In this document: in pieces, positions 25,188 to 36,037 of the stretch | How positions within the stretch are numbered: position 1 is the stretch's first letter | Layout of the letters: each line of letters begins with the position of its first letter | Assembly (NCBI GenBank): GCA_946803715.1 | Contig: CAMPET010000032.1 | Location: forward strand, 5,519-69,518 | Length of the DNA: 64,000 nt | DNA from: Beroe ovata | Lineage: Eukaryota; Ctenophora; Nuda; Beroida; Beroidae | Direction: 5' to 3' | Translations under genes and position numbers: made by a program | Notes under the pieces: generated by a model | Databases searched by the model: none | Seen by the model: only the letters and a program-made list of their open reading frames with translations | What the model was told of the DNA's origin: nothing

Positions 25188-25586
25188 CTGAAACAGTTTT
25201 TTAATTTTGCGCCGAATAATGTTATCGCTGCATCCGCTGTTAATTTTTGCGCGCGGGGTGCGCCTTCATCGAAGGCCAAACGTTCGGCAACAGTTTCAGC
25301 TTTCGATGAAAGCGCGCGCGCCGCACGCAAAAAACAGTGGACAGGTAACATAACATCTTACAATCTTACATTGCATCCGGCACGTGCGCGCAAGAATCAA
25401 AAGGTCAGGCAAAATCTGACAACGATCTTTCATATCATTGAGTGAAATAAGGGGCGCGCAGCATGTGCACAAAATATTACTAACCAAAGTTTTTCAATTC
25501 AGTTCAATTTTATTTATTCTATTACAGAATTTGACATTTGTCGAAAGTTTGATCATCAATCTAATATTATTATAGTTTTTAAAAGC
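25188..25586. repeat. GC-rich CGCG-laden repeat-derived segment
   Basis: Contains GGGGCGCGCAGCATGTGCAC at about 25452, also found in variant form near 40478, 62800 and 62887. It also holds AGGTCAGG...ATCTGACAA at about 25402-25422, which resembles the right end of the element at 62632-62877. Probably remnants of non-autonomous elements. Boundaries are not resolvable by eye. Confidence 0.45.
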
Positions 25587-25595
25587 TCTTTTATA

Positions 25596-25687
25596 TTGTA
25601 GGATTTCACCCTACCCTTGCTGGCGGGATTTTATCCCTGGCAAGGAATGAAAATTGTGTGCACCGACGGTAGGGTAAAATCCTACAA
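25596..25687. mobile_element. MITE copy 4 with perfect 9-bp target duplication
   Basis: 92 bp, reverse orientation, flanked by TCTTTTATA at 25587-25595 and 25688-25696. The inner arms TGGCGGGATTTTATCCCTGG and GCACCGACGG are shared with the other copies. Confidence 0.9.
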
Positions 25688-25889
25688 TCTTTTATATAGC
25701 AGGGATAACACGACTCTCATATTAATATCAATTGTTATTATTGAGACTCATAACCTTATAGAATGCTTTTAATATGCTTATAGTTTCAATTTGTTACAGG
25801 ATTTAGTCAGATTTGGTTTGGGTCTCAACACATGATATAACTGGAATGCTGTAACCCTGGAGTGCTTATCATGGACCCTCTCTTAAACA

Positions 25890-28800
25890 ATGACATCAGT
25901 ACACAATCGTAAAATGAAGAAGTCTATGCCACAAGAAGAGGCTGTTGCTTTAGTTCAAGATCACAAGAATCCGATAAAAGTCTGCAATAGATGGGGTCAA
26001 TTCAGTCTCCTTCCACTGTCAGAAGCTATGCAGGTAATCATACAAAGTATACCAGTTCAATCTATAAAAATGGGTGATTTCCCTTTTCATTTAGAAAGCT
26101 GTATTTACCTTAGGTTGTTCCCCCATTTTTACTTGCTGGATGTGGAACCCTCGCAGCTGGTCTTTTGCTTGATAGAGTTCAGGTATGGTGCACTATTTTC
26201 CAAATAAAATAAGTAATGTGTCTCATTCAATGTTTAAATGTTTAAATCTATTGAGTGTTTCCTTTGATGCACTACTGTTTTTATGAAACTAATTACTGAT
26301 TTTTAGCACTGGCCTGTCTTCAAAACAATAACAGAGTTGTTTGTACTGGTACCATCTCTCCTTGGACTGAAAGGAAATCTTGCTATGACACTTGCCTCTA
26401 GGCTTAGCACAGAGGTAGGTATGCATCATTGTACCTGCCTATGTTTATTGTTCACTACCTGTATGAAGTATGTATTACTTTGCAGTCATTCATGAAAGTG
26501 AAAGAAAGTTTGATCAGATTCATCTTAAAGCAAACATGTTCCATCATAACCAAGCCTCTTTATCCAACTACTAAGATTTAAGGAAATGAAGCATTGAGTA
26601 GATCTCAATTAATTTGGTGTAGCAAAAGTTTGATGTTGCTGAGCTCACTTTTCTCAAGCTTATCCTAATCTCACTCTCAGGCACACCGTGGTATTGAAAA
26701 TCCTATGAGTGTTGTTGCTGGATACCTGGCCCTAGATCAGGTGAAATAGACAGCTATCATTCACTCTTCATTCGCCGATAAATCAAATCAATCACTTGTC
26801 ATAAGATAATGTACTGCAAGATTGGTGGTCATCATACTGGTATATAGCCCAGTACCTGCCTCCATATAATGATAGCATCCTTGCTGATAATTACCTCAAT
26901 GATAACTATGATAGCTTCTATAATATACTACAAGCTCTATTCTAAGACGACTGACAAGTGATATGGTAAAGGTACCTACTTTACATCATCCAGACACACA
27001 CCAATCCCTTTTCTGGTCACTTACAGCATTGGAGCTGTAATGAATATCAAACAAAAAGTTCTGCTTTATTGATCCGAGAAATGTACTCTAACGTGACTCA
27101 CCTTTAAGTAAGGTACATGCATGCACAAGACGGGTCAAATATGATAGAGGTGTGAGAATCTTTTAGAATTTGGGTACACTCATCAGTTGGATACGTTTAT
27201 AATGTCATTTTTCTAATGAAGCATTCTCATTTATCAGGCCCAGGCGTTGATCGTAGGCTTACTGGCGTCAATTATTGCTATGGTAACAGGTATTGCTTTA
27301 TCATTATCATTTTGAATAGGTGTGATGTGCATATTAAATAGAAATTTGTCGTATACCTACAATGCATACACTGTACAATGTACAGTGGTGAGTGGTTGTA
27401 TACATTAACTAGGTCAGCAGTCAGCACACTCACCTTTGTGAGTAAATGGCTGCTTGCTGAATGATTTCTATTTGCGAAACTTGATTCAAAGCTTTGACAA
27501 TGTTATATTACCTCTCACGAACTCACGAAGCTTGACATAAAGGTAGAGGTTACCCATCACATTATAGCTGTACCTCAGTTACGTGATTTTCCACAGGTAT
27601 TACGGAGGGAAGCAGCGTAAACAACTTGCTAGTTCTCACTGCCACTGGACTTATCACTGCTTCACTTGTCAGCATTGCTCTAGGTCAGTACGTGAGTCTT
27701 GGTTTGAAACTCATATGAATTGGGTTTTCCTATCATTAAGTCATGCTGGTGTTATGATACTTTTGTATTCAGTGTGTAGTAGGTATTTATGTTGCAACTG
27801 TTACTATTGTATGTTGCGTTTGTAGTTACATACTGTTGTTACTTAACTGTTCTGGATCCCATTTAACCGTTCATGTGATGCATGGCTAGCGAAATTGAAT
27901 CCACTTACTACGCCCAAACTACGACTACCTGTGGGAAGCAAAGACTGTTACAACTCAAAAATCAGTCGGACGTCGAGTTCATGAATTAAATAAAGACGCG
28001 CCGCGCACTGATTCTTGAAATGAACTGCACAAAAAATAACTTTGCGAAGTTTATTGCGGCGTCCTGAATTCTGGTTGGCTGATAAAACTGAAATGGTGGC
28101 TTCTGATTGGCTATGTGTGGAAACAGAGGAATCTCACAACCTGTCAATCTGCCATCTGGCTACTTTAGTTGCCATAGTAACCGCAGTTATTTTCCTATTG
28201 AAAAACTGTTGAGGTGGTGTGCATATGTAGACACAATTTTCTGTGTCCGCTCTTTCTTCTCCAATGCATTTTTGTGAAACAAAAAAATGTGATTGGGGAG
28301 GGAGAAATGACCGAATTTGTGAGCTTTTTGCGATAATGTAACGCGCGAAATGCTGCGACGGTTGCCAGCGTTATTTTTCAACTCAAGAATTTGATTTTGA
28401 AGGGCTCTAATAAACGAGAATTTTAGGTTCCTTACATGAGTAATGATATGGCGTGTACATTGTACGGATAATGCTGCTTATTGTATGCTATAAGAAGAGT
28501 GTAGTTGTGTAGAAAAGGGTGTTTTAGACACGCGATTCGGTGAAAATCTCCAATCTGAGCTATCGCAGTGAAATATGATAACAGTGAAATGAAATCCGGA
28601 GCTGACCTACCTGCGAACATGATATTCTAACGATGAATAGGGGGGATGAAATTCAGTGTTCTGTGCAGTGTACAGTGGGAGAGCTGTACCCTACCTCTTT
28701 CAGCTAGATTATCCAGCAGGGCTCTGTCAGCTGGGTCCTATCCATTTACGATTCAGGGTTGGGGCTGCATCGGGAATGAGACGTTTTCCAATAATACCTC

Positions 28801-29582
28801 TCAGTGATGAAACACTACAGGCAGTTGGACCCTACATATTCTGGAAATATTGCTAGATACTACACAGCTTGGAGTTAAAGTGTCAATTTTAATTTCTGCC
28901 TCGGGTAGATACTAGATGAACGTGTTTCGTGCCAAGTACTACAAGTTTACAGAACTGGCTGTTTTCATCTCCTCGAACACATAATCCAACGATTTGTAAT
29001 ATGAAACCGGGGGATTGTGTATCTAATAAACCATACTGCTGGTTTTTACTTCGTGTTATCGATTCTGCTCTCGCTGTGGATGATGGAATCGTGCTTTTTG
29101 CAAGTTACTCTCTTGCTGCTTCTTCTCCATTTCCAAGGTAAGTATGACAATGCTGATACATTCATTCCAGATATTGTTATCAATTTCAGTAAAGTTCAGT
29201 AAAGCACTAAAGCAGGAATCCCTCGTACTCTCAAAATACAAGCTCGGTAAACATGAAAGATGTGCGCACGCCTACCAAAATGTCATAGTCCTTGACTGTA
29301 ATTATACGGACTGATTATCATATAGCCAGTGATTTATCCATAACTCATCGTGCAATATAGTAGTATAGGCGTGTGCATGCATTTCAAGTATATTCTTACA
29401 TTGCTAAATACTAGTGAGAAATAGTATATGGAGAGATTTATGCGATTCACCTAACTTCCAGTGTAGAATACTGCTAGGGGTTGTCGCTAGTTCATGCTAT
29501 TCTGAACGTGGATGACAGGCGAATTATGGCATCGTCCACTCGAGCAAACTATGACGTGGCAGCAACATGTAATACCAGCCCA

Positions 29583-29620
<38 letters not shown>

Positions 29621-32600
29621 NNNNNNNNNNNNNNNNNNNNNNNNNNNNNNNNNNNNNNNNNNNNNNNNNNNNNNNNNNNNNNNNNNNNNNCACACACACA
29701 CACACACACACACATACATGAGTATGATTGTATAACCTGAGATGTCAATACAAGTACTGCACAGATAACCGTGTGATAGCAGTTCAGATCATGATAATGC
29801 GAGAGCACTGCGCACTTCCCAGGGTTATAATGCGATGTAGAATACAAGTTAGTGTAGGTGTCTTTAACACATGGAGACCAGAATTAGGATTCACCCAACG
29901 CAGATAATCCATTCAGATTTCAGATTTTCATCTCTAACTTGATATATTATATCTATGCATTACCTTGATAAGGTATAATAATAATGATCGTGGTTCGCTA
30001 CACCCTTCTGAAAAACAATCTTTCCCAGGGTGCGAAGCGTTGCTAAGCAACACTACTCGTGACAAAGAGGCAATACAGCAAGACCAAATTGTGTGGAGTG
30101 CTCTGGATGCTGTGTCTTCCTTTCTATCCGAGAGGGAGCAGAACAAGACATATCATGATAATAGGATGAGTGGCCCATACAAAGCAACAAAAGTGAAGAA
30201 AACAGGTGGTGGTATCACTGCGCTGCTCGTAACATCGGATAAGAGTTGTGTATCTCCTCTGTCACTTCGCATTACATATGAGACAAATGCCAGGGTCAGA
30301 ATGAAGATAACAGATCCGAAACATCGCCGATATGAGGTGCCCTACTACTGGTCAGATACTGAGAGTGGGAGTGAGGGTGACCTTCAGTATGCTGTTGAAC
30401 TGACAGAGTTTCCATTCTCTGTGAGTGTCAGGAGATTGGACGACGATACAATTGTGTTTGACTCCTCATCTCACTCTCTTGTCTTCCAAGACCAGTTCCT
30501 GTCTCTAGGTACCTTGTTGCCTAGCAACAAGCTGTATGGGATTGGCGAGGATTCGGCACCTCTCCTGAGGGATCTGGATCACGTGACCCACACTCTGTGG
30601 ACATCAGGAGGGTACTACGAGCAAGGCCAGGGTGTGAACTTGTACGGAGCTCACCCATTCTACCTCAATGTGGAGGACAGTGGTAAAGCAAATGGTGTTC
30701 TACTCATGAACTCCAATGCTATGGACCTCCTCCTCACCCCATCACCACCCGCTGTACAATGGAATACTATTGGGGGAGTACTGGACTTCACAGTGTTCCT
30801 CGGACACAGCCCACTCGATGTGGCCAAGTCGTACAGTAACCGGATAGGCCGGCCCTTCCTGCCACCCATGTGGTCTCTGGGTTATCACTTGTGCAGATGG
30901 GGCTACAACAACACCGGGCATATGAGGGCTGTCCTGGACAGTATGATTGATGAGAGTATCCCAGTGGACACCCAATGGAATGATATAGACTACATGGACC
31001 AGCACAAAGACTTCACATATGACAAAGTCAGGTATAGAGATTTGCCCAAACAGACAGAATACCTCCATAGTCTTGGTAAGAGACATGTCCTAATGATAGA
31101 TCCTGGGATCCTAGCCAAGTTTGGTGATGGATACCCACCTGCTGACACGGGACTACAGAATGGCGTGTTTGTCCGCAATTCCACTGGCAATCTTCTTATA
31201 GGAAAGGTGTGGCCAGGGGAAACTGTGTTCCCTGACTTCCTGTTCCCACAGACCTGGCCTTGGTGGAGCAAGTGGTTGTCAGATTTACATGATGAAATCC
31301 CCTTTGATGGGATATGGATAGACATGAACGAACCCCAGAGTTTTTATGATGGTTCAAGGGACGGGTGTGAGTGGGACAACAAACTGGAGTCCCCGCCATA
31401 TCCCACCAATGCTAGGCACGGCTTACACTGGCAGACACTCTGTCTGGCAGCCCAACACGGCGCATTTCTCCATTACGATGTTCACAACTTGTATGGGTGG
31501 AGTGAAGCAATGTCAACTCACATTGCTCTGAAAGAGCTGCGTCCGGGCAACCGCACTTTCATTCTGAGCAGGAGCACATTTGTGGGAAGTGGACAGTGGA
31601 CAGCTCACTGGACAGGGGACGTCCATTCCACATGGGAGGACATGAGGGCGACTATTCCTCATATGATCAACATGAATATCTTCGGAATACCGATGGTAGG
31701 GGCTGATATCTGTGGTTTTGAGGGGAACAGCAACAGAGAACTTTGTATACGATGGAGTCAGCTCGGTGCCTACTATCCCTTCTCTCGGAACCACAACACT
31801 TTCTACGGGACTGCCCAAGAACCAACAGCCTGGGACACAGAGGCAACTGACATTATCCGGGATGCCATAACGCAGAGGTACCGTCTCCTCTTCTATTGGT
31901 ATGCCCTGTTCGTGAAGTCACATGAGGAGGGCGATCCAGTGGTTCAGGGACTGTTCATGCAGTTCCCATCAGACGCACAGTCTGCTGACAAAGACAGGCA
32001 GTACATGGTGGGCCGGGGTGTGATGGTGTGCCCCACTCTTGAGCAGGGGGCACAATCCACCTGGATTTACTTCCCACCCTCACTCTGGTACAACATCTGG
32101 TCTCTAACACTGGTATCGCGTGGACAAGAGGTGGTCCCCGATTACCCAGCCCCATTGCATTCCATCAATGTGTTTGCCCGGGGTGGTAATATTATTCCAA
32201 TGGCATTCTGGACAGATGGGACAGTCCCCTCTGCAGAAGGAGTATTGGCTGGACAGGATATTAGTATCTATTGTTATCTGGATGCTGATGGACAAGCCTC
32301 TGGACACTTGGTGCTGGACGATGGAAACTCGGATAACCCAGACCGGGAAGCACACCGAATCTCCATGAGTGTGCAGGATAAGCAGCTGACTGTCACCACT
32401 GACGGGATGACATCTGGCAGATTTATCAAGAGGATAAGACGTGTTGCTATAGGTGGGCTCAGTGACAGCACAGTGTTGTCCGTATTCCTGAATCATGACA
32501 TGATCCAATTCGACTACAGCTGGGCTGGACTGGGGATTCTTGACATTCCACTCAATGATAAGAATGTCACTACTGGAGCTGATACTGTCATCATTACTTG

Positions 32601-34898
32601 GACGGGAATAGGGGCTGATGAAGCATAGTGAATCGCTAGATTGTTACTGATCTGTGGTCGAGTCTATAGCCAATAATTTGATTCAGAATTGTCGCAACGG
32701 ATTGTGAGAACTGTGAAGTCTATGTTAATCAAAATATTTGTTATGTCGACTGTTTACAACACCTTACTATTCGTCTGGACGACGTAATACTAATGATTTC
32801 TTATATCCAGATGCACAATTCCTATAAAATCAAGCATGATACCTACCTATTCAATATATATTTGTGAGTTACAGAGATTTTACCTTGTCTCAAAAGTCGA
32901 TAAGACGTGTCAAAGTTACAAAGTTTTTACCTTGCTCGTTTTACTACACAGTAGTAAAACGTGTGTGAATAAACACTGACAAGCTACAGGATGTCCCTGT
33001 TATTATAAAGGAGGTTGAAGTTGAACACCTGATATACGTGTAACTTCAAACTTTCTCTTTGCTGTTGAAATGTTCAAATCAAATTACACACACATGTCTA
33101 GGGTAGTTGTTGTAGTAAAGTTGAATAATTTTGTTTAATTTTGTTGTCTCACACCTGGTGCTAGAGATTGAATTGGTTTTTAATTCTCAAGGAGTAAGGG
33201 CTCAGGAAGGTTGATGCACTTTTTAACATCAATAACTAAAGAGAAGTATTTGGACTTACTAACTTCTATAGATAGGCACATACTAAAAGCTATCAAGTTT
33301 TGATCTATGAATGATCAATTAACTGATTATCATGACAGTGACGCAGATAATGTCACATGCAATCCAATATTTAAATTAAGTGCTTACGTTTTGCCTATTC
33401 GTCACGATCTGAGTGTTCGGGTATAGAACGCGCAATTTCTCAATTATATCAAAACATGCCCATCGTGTTTGCATTAAATGCTTCGCGCGCGTAACGAGCG
33501 TTGGTTCCTTCCTCTCTTGCGCGCCCTTAGTTTCTTTTCTTTCAGTTGTTCTGTTCTGTCGATGTGAGTTGTAACTGTCCATTCTATTCGTAGATATCCA
33601 TGACAACTTCCATAGTTCCATATTCATGAGTTAGCCTGTTTCAGGGGGATTGATGTGTTTGATAGTGATCGGTTCAGCCCATTTCAAGTGCAACCCTGAC
33701 AACATTGCCACACCCATTGCCGCTAGTCTTGGAGATTCAGTGACATTGGGAATACTGTCTGTTACTGCAAACTTGTTATTCATCATATCGGGTGAGTTCG
33801 ATTCGTCTTGATGAACTTGGTAGAACGCTTAACTTTGTAGAACTCACATTCACAAGTCTCAGGACCCATTATCCGATTCAATCACACGACTGTAGCTGTA
33901 CTGCATCACCACATTTTCATATTGAAACAAATACTGCAGCTCTACACTGTACACTCCCACCATCCATTTCTCTCCCTCGTGCAGATGCCGAGTTACAGCG
34001 AGTGTTGTGCTGCTTGGTGATAGCCTCGTTCCTCGCCATCATTCCTCCCCTCCTCATTTACTCTTGGAGGAACAAGTACGCCAGACCGGCCGTCCTGCAG
34101 GGCTGGGGTCCGATACTCCTAGCTATGTTTATATCCAGTGGAGTTGGGGTTATCATGAGCAGAGTGGCTGAGACGTATCAGAAAACTGTGGCATTCCTTC
34201 CCATTATCAACGGTTTGGTCCTCATGATTGATATAGCTGTGCAAATTTCTCCCTTAGTTACCAGAGGGATTGAGGAACACATCATAGTAATCTCCTATAC
34301 CAGGTATTGGGGGAAATTTGGCCGCCATCCAAGCCAGCAGGCTCTCCACACGATATAACTTGACTGGGTGTATTGATCTGTCTGAGTACAAAACCTCGCT
34401 GTTCCTCCTGTTACTTACAGTTCCCGGTCATGGGGTTTTTCTCGGGGTTAAACACTGGATAGATGGGGCTGGCATGGGCTCGCCTTTCTACCTGGCTTTC
34501 TTCTGCAGTGCTATCATTCAGGTAGTTACAGGCGTGATGAGGCCGCTGTATAATCACATTGTATTGTGTATGCTCATTTGCTGTGTTTATGGGATGTAAT
34601 GTAATTTATTGTAATGGGATGTGCTGTATTGTATTCATATTGGTTGTCATGGCCATGGGCCATCTCATCACAGGATCTCAATAATCACTCACATTGCGCC
34701 ACTGATCTCCCCTCCCCCCTGCAGGTCTCAGTACTACTGACGATGAGTTACGTGATGATACTTCTGTCACCCTACATCAGGGACATGGACCCTGACCTCT
34801 ACTCCATCCCCCTTCTTACCGCTCTCGGGGACTTCCTCGGTACTGCCCTCCTCGCACTGTCAGTCGATATCCTGGACACAATTGGTCTCTACCAGTGA
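25890..34898 (+). CDS. SLC41A: SLC41-family Mg2+ transporter (10 exons, hosts a nested gene)
   Basis: Exons: 25890-26033, 26114-26182, 26307-26414, 26681-26740, 27238-27289, 27597-27683, 33645-33791, 33985-34212, 34304-34521, 34725-34898. They join in frame to 428 residues (human SLC41A1 513). SLC41 proteins are MgtE-related Mg2+ transporters or Na+/Mg2+ exchangers of the plasma membrane. The characteristic internal duplication is plain. [20 protein letters not shown] in the first half matches [19 protein letters not shown] in the second, and [16 protein letters not shown] matches [31 protein letters not shown] begins the first membrane domain. Intron 6 is about 6 kb and contains the whole GH31 gene on the same strand. 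Phase (1/1) and sequence ([12 protein letters not shown]) support joining across it. The N-terminus ([13 protein letters not shown]) is short and an earlier coding exon cannot be excluded. Confidence 0.88.
27684..29079. other. SLC41 intron 6 left part / GH31 upstream region
   Basis: No exon supported. Contains a CG-rich patch at about 27990-28080 and the presumed GH31 promoter and 5'UTR in the last few hundred bases. Confidence 0.5.
29080..32628 (+). CDS. Secreted/lysosomal GH31 alpha-glucosidase (2 exons, nested)
   Basis: Exon 1 (29080-29137) encodes a signal peptide, [19 protein letters not shown]. Exon 2 (30029-32628) encodes the rest, for 885 residues in total. GH31 enzymes hydrolyse terminal alpha-1,4-glucose. 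[11 protein letters not shown] carries the nucleophile Asp451, and [10 protein letters not shown] the acid/base Asp550. Their spacing matches acid alpha-glucosidase (GAA). Other family blocks are [37 protein letters not shown] and the C-terminal beta-domain [15 protein letters not shown]. Unlike GAA and maltase-glucoamylase, no N-terminal trefoil (P-type) cysteine domain is seen. Likely a lysosomal or secreted maltase-type enzyme rather than ER glucosidase II. The apparent long frame starting upstream at 29965 has no ATG; the splice at CCCAG/GG with the signal exon is in phase. Nested inside the SLC41 intron on the same strand. Confidence 0.93.
29582..29714. repeat. (CA)n microsatellite containing a 70-N gap, GH31 intron 1
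   Basis: CA tract on both sides of the N run 29621-29690. The length is unresolved in the assembly. Confidence 0.95.
32629..33644. other. SLC41 intron 6 right part / GH31 3' flank
   Basis: No exon supported. The sequence from 33107 onward recurs at 36038 onward (see the duplicated segment). A minus-strand 83-codon frame at 33376-33627 is duplicated along with it and has no recognisable features. Confidence 0.5.
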
Positions 34899-36036
34899 TA
34901 ATTGGGCGACGAGATTTCTGATAGAATACTATTACTACAGTTCGGAGCAGCAATGACCTGTATGACAGTGACACTGACAGATTTAACTTTCAGATAATCA
35001 TAGTGTCTTGCTTTCAACTGATTAGATTGACTCATGAACGTATTTCTCCGATTTCGCTGCATAAAAAGAACTTAGATTTGATGAAAAGTAAAACTTATTT
35101 TGCTCTGTTTGAACCGAAAGTCAAAGTTCAAATTGACTCTTGTCGGCAATTTTTTGCAGTGCGACGTTATTCATCGACTGAATTTATAGATTATTAAACC
35201 ATCATTTAGCTTTGATGAATTGCAGAAGTGTAAATCGAAATTTTATGAGGATGTATTGTTGTTTATATTGCTTCGATGATATATGACTTTGGCTTTGCTC
35301 CGATTCGAAGATGAATTCTTGAGTTTTGTTGACCAATTTGATGCAATGTGATTAGGCTATCAACTTCTGTGACAGAGTGGTCTGCACGGAACCCCACGGT
35401 TTCGATTCCTTGTTTAACATGCCGTACAGCAAGGATCTTCACCGTGTTCGCCAGGCTACTGCTAGGCACATAACCACTCTGTCTTGACCAAATAATTTGA
35501 TATTTTTCTGGTGCTGCATAAGAGGGGTTGTATAAGACGTGGTTTTATAAGACGGGGCTGTTAGAGTCGAGCTGTGAGTGTGTAAAATTGAGATTTTGGA
35601 GAAAAGAGAAAGTAGAAACGTTCTTCAAGTCGAGCATCCCACTTTAAACAAAAAATCGGAACATTGAACATTACAAATCAATATCAGAATCGTCACTCAA
35701 ATATGAGTAAACACTGTTGCACATGATGATATTGTCAAAGTGATCAATATCATGAATAAAGTCGTCAATTATAGGAACATAAAAGTTGACACACGGTCAG
35801 ATAAGATTAAGAGTCTAGTTATCTCCTTCGTCTCGTATCAGTATCACTTTTATCTTTTGAACATACTTAACTGGAAATATATCAACTAAATTCAAACACA
35901 TAAAACTGACATCAAAAAAACAGAATTATAACTCAAAGCTGTATTATCAGCTGTAAGAAGTAGTAGCATACTTAAATCAGAGTAGAACTATTATAGACAT
36001 ACGTTGATACACACACACACACACACACACACACAC
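33107..36036. repeat. 2.9-kb near-identical segment, copy A
   Basis: Collinear with 36038-38965 and nearly identical, with substitutions and small indels. It covers the last four SLC41 exons and 3' flank and ends in a CA tract directly before the lone N at 36037. Confidence 0.9.
34899..36036. other. SLC41 3' flank
   Basis: No gene recognised. A 68-codon minus-strand frame (35263-35469) reads rather protein-like, but has no start context or partner exon. It is repeated unchanged in copy B. Ends in (CA)n and N. Confidence 0.45.
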
Positions 36037-36037
36037 N
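36037..36037. other. Single-N join between duplicated segments
   Basis: The N lies exactly where copy A ends and copy B restarts. This is the pattern of two overlapping contigs placed end to end. Confidence 0.85.

Noticed and set aside
25188-25480. CpG-island promoter
   Set aside because: The CGCG-rich words recur at unrelated sites and lie between MITEs, so repeat-derived sequence is the simpler explanation.
29965-30028. Apparent in-frame N-terminal extension of the GH31 frame
   Set aside because: It starts at TTG, has no signal peptide, and is interrupted by a good acceptor (TTTCCCAG) whose use joins in phase to a signal-peptide exon at 29080-29137.
35263-35469. Minus-strand 68-codon frame repeated at 38207-38413
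   Set aside because: Protein-like wording, but no upstream exon, no start context and no recognised family. The repetition is due to the contig overlap, not selection.
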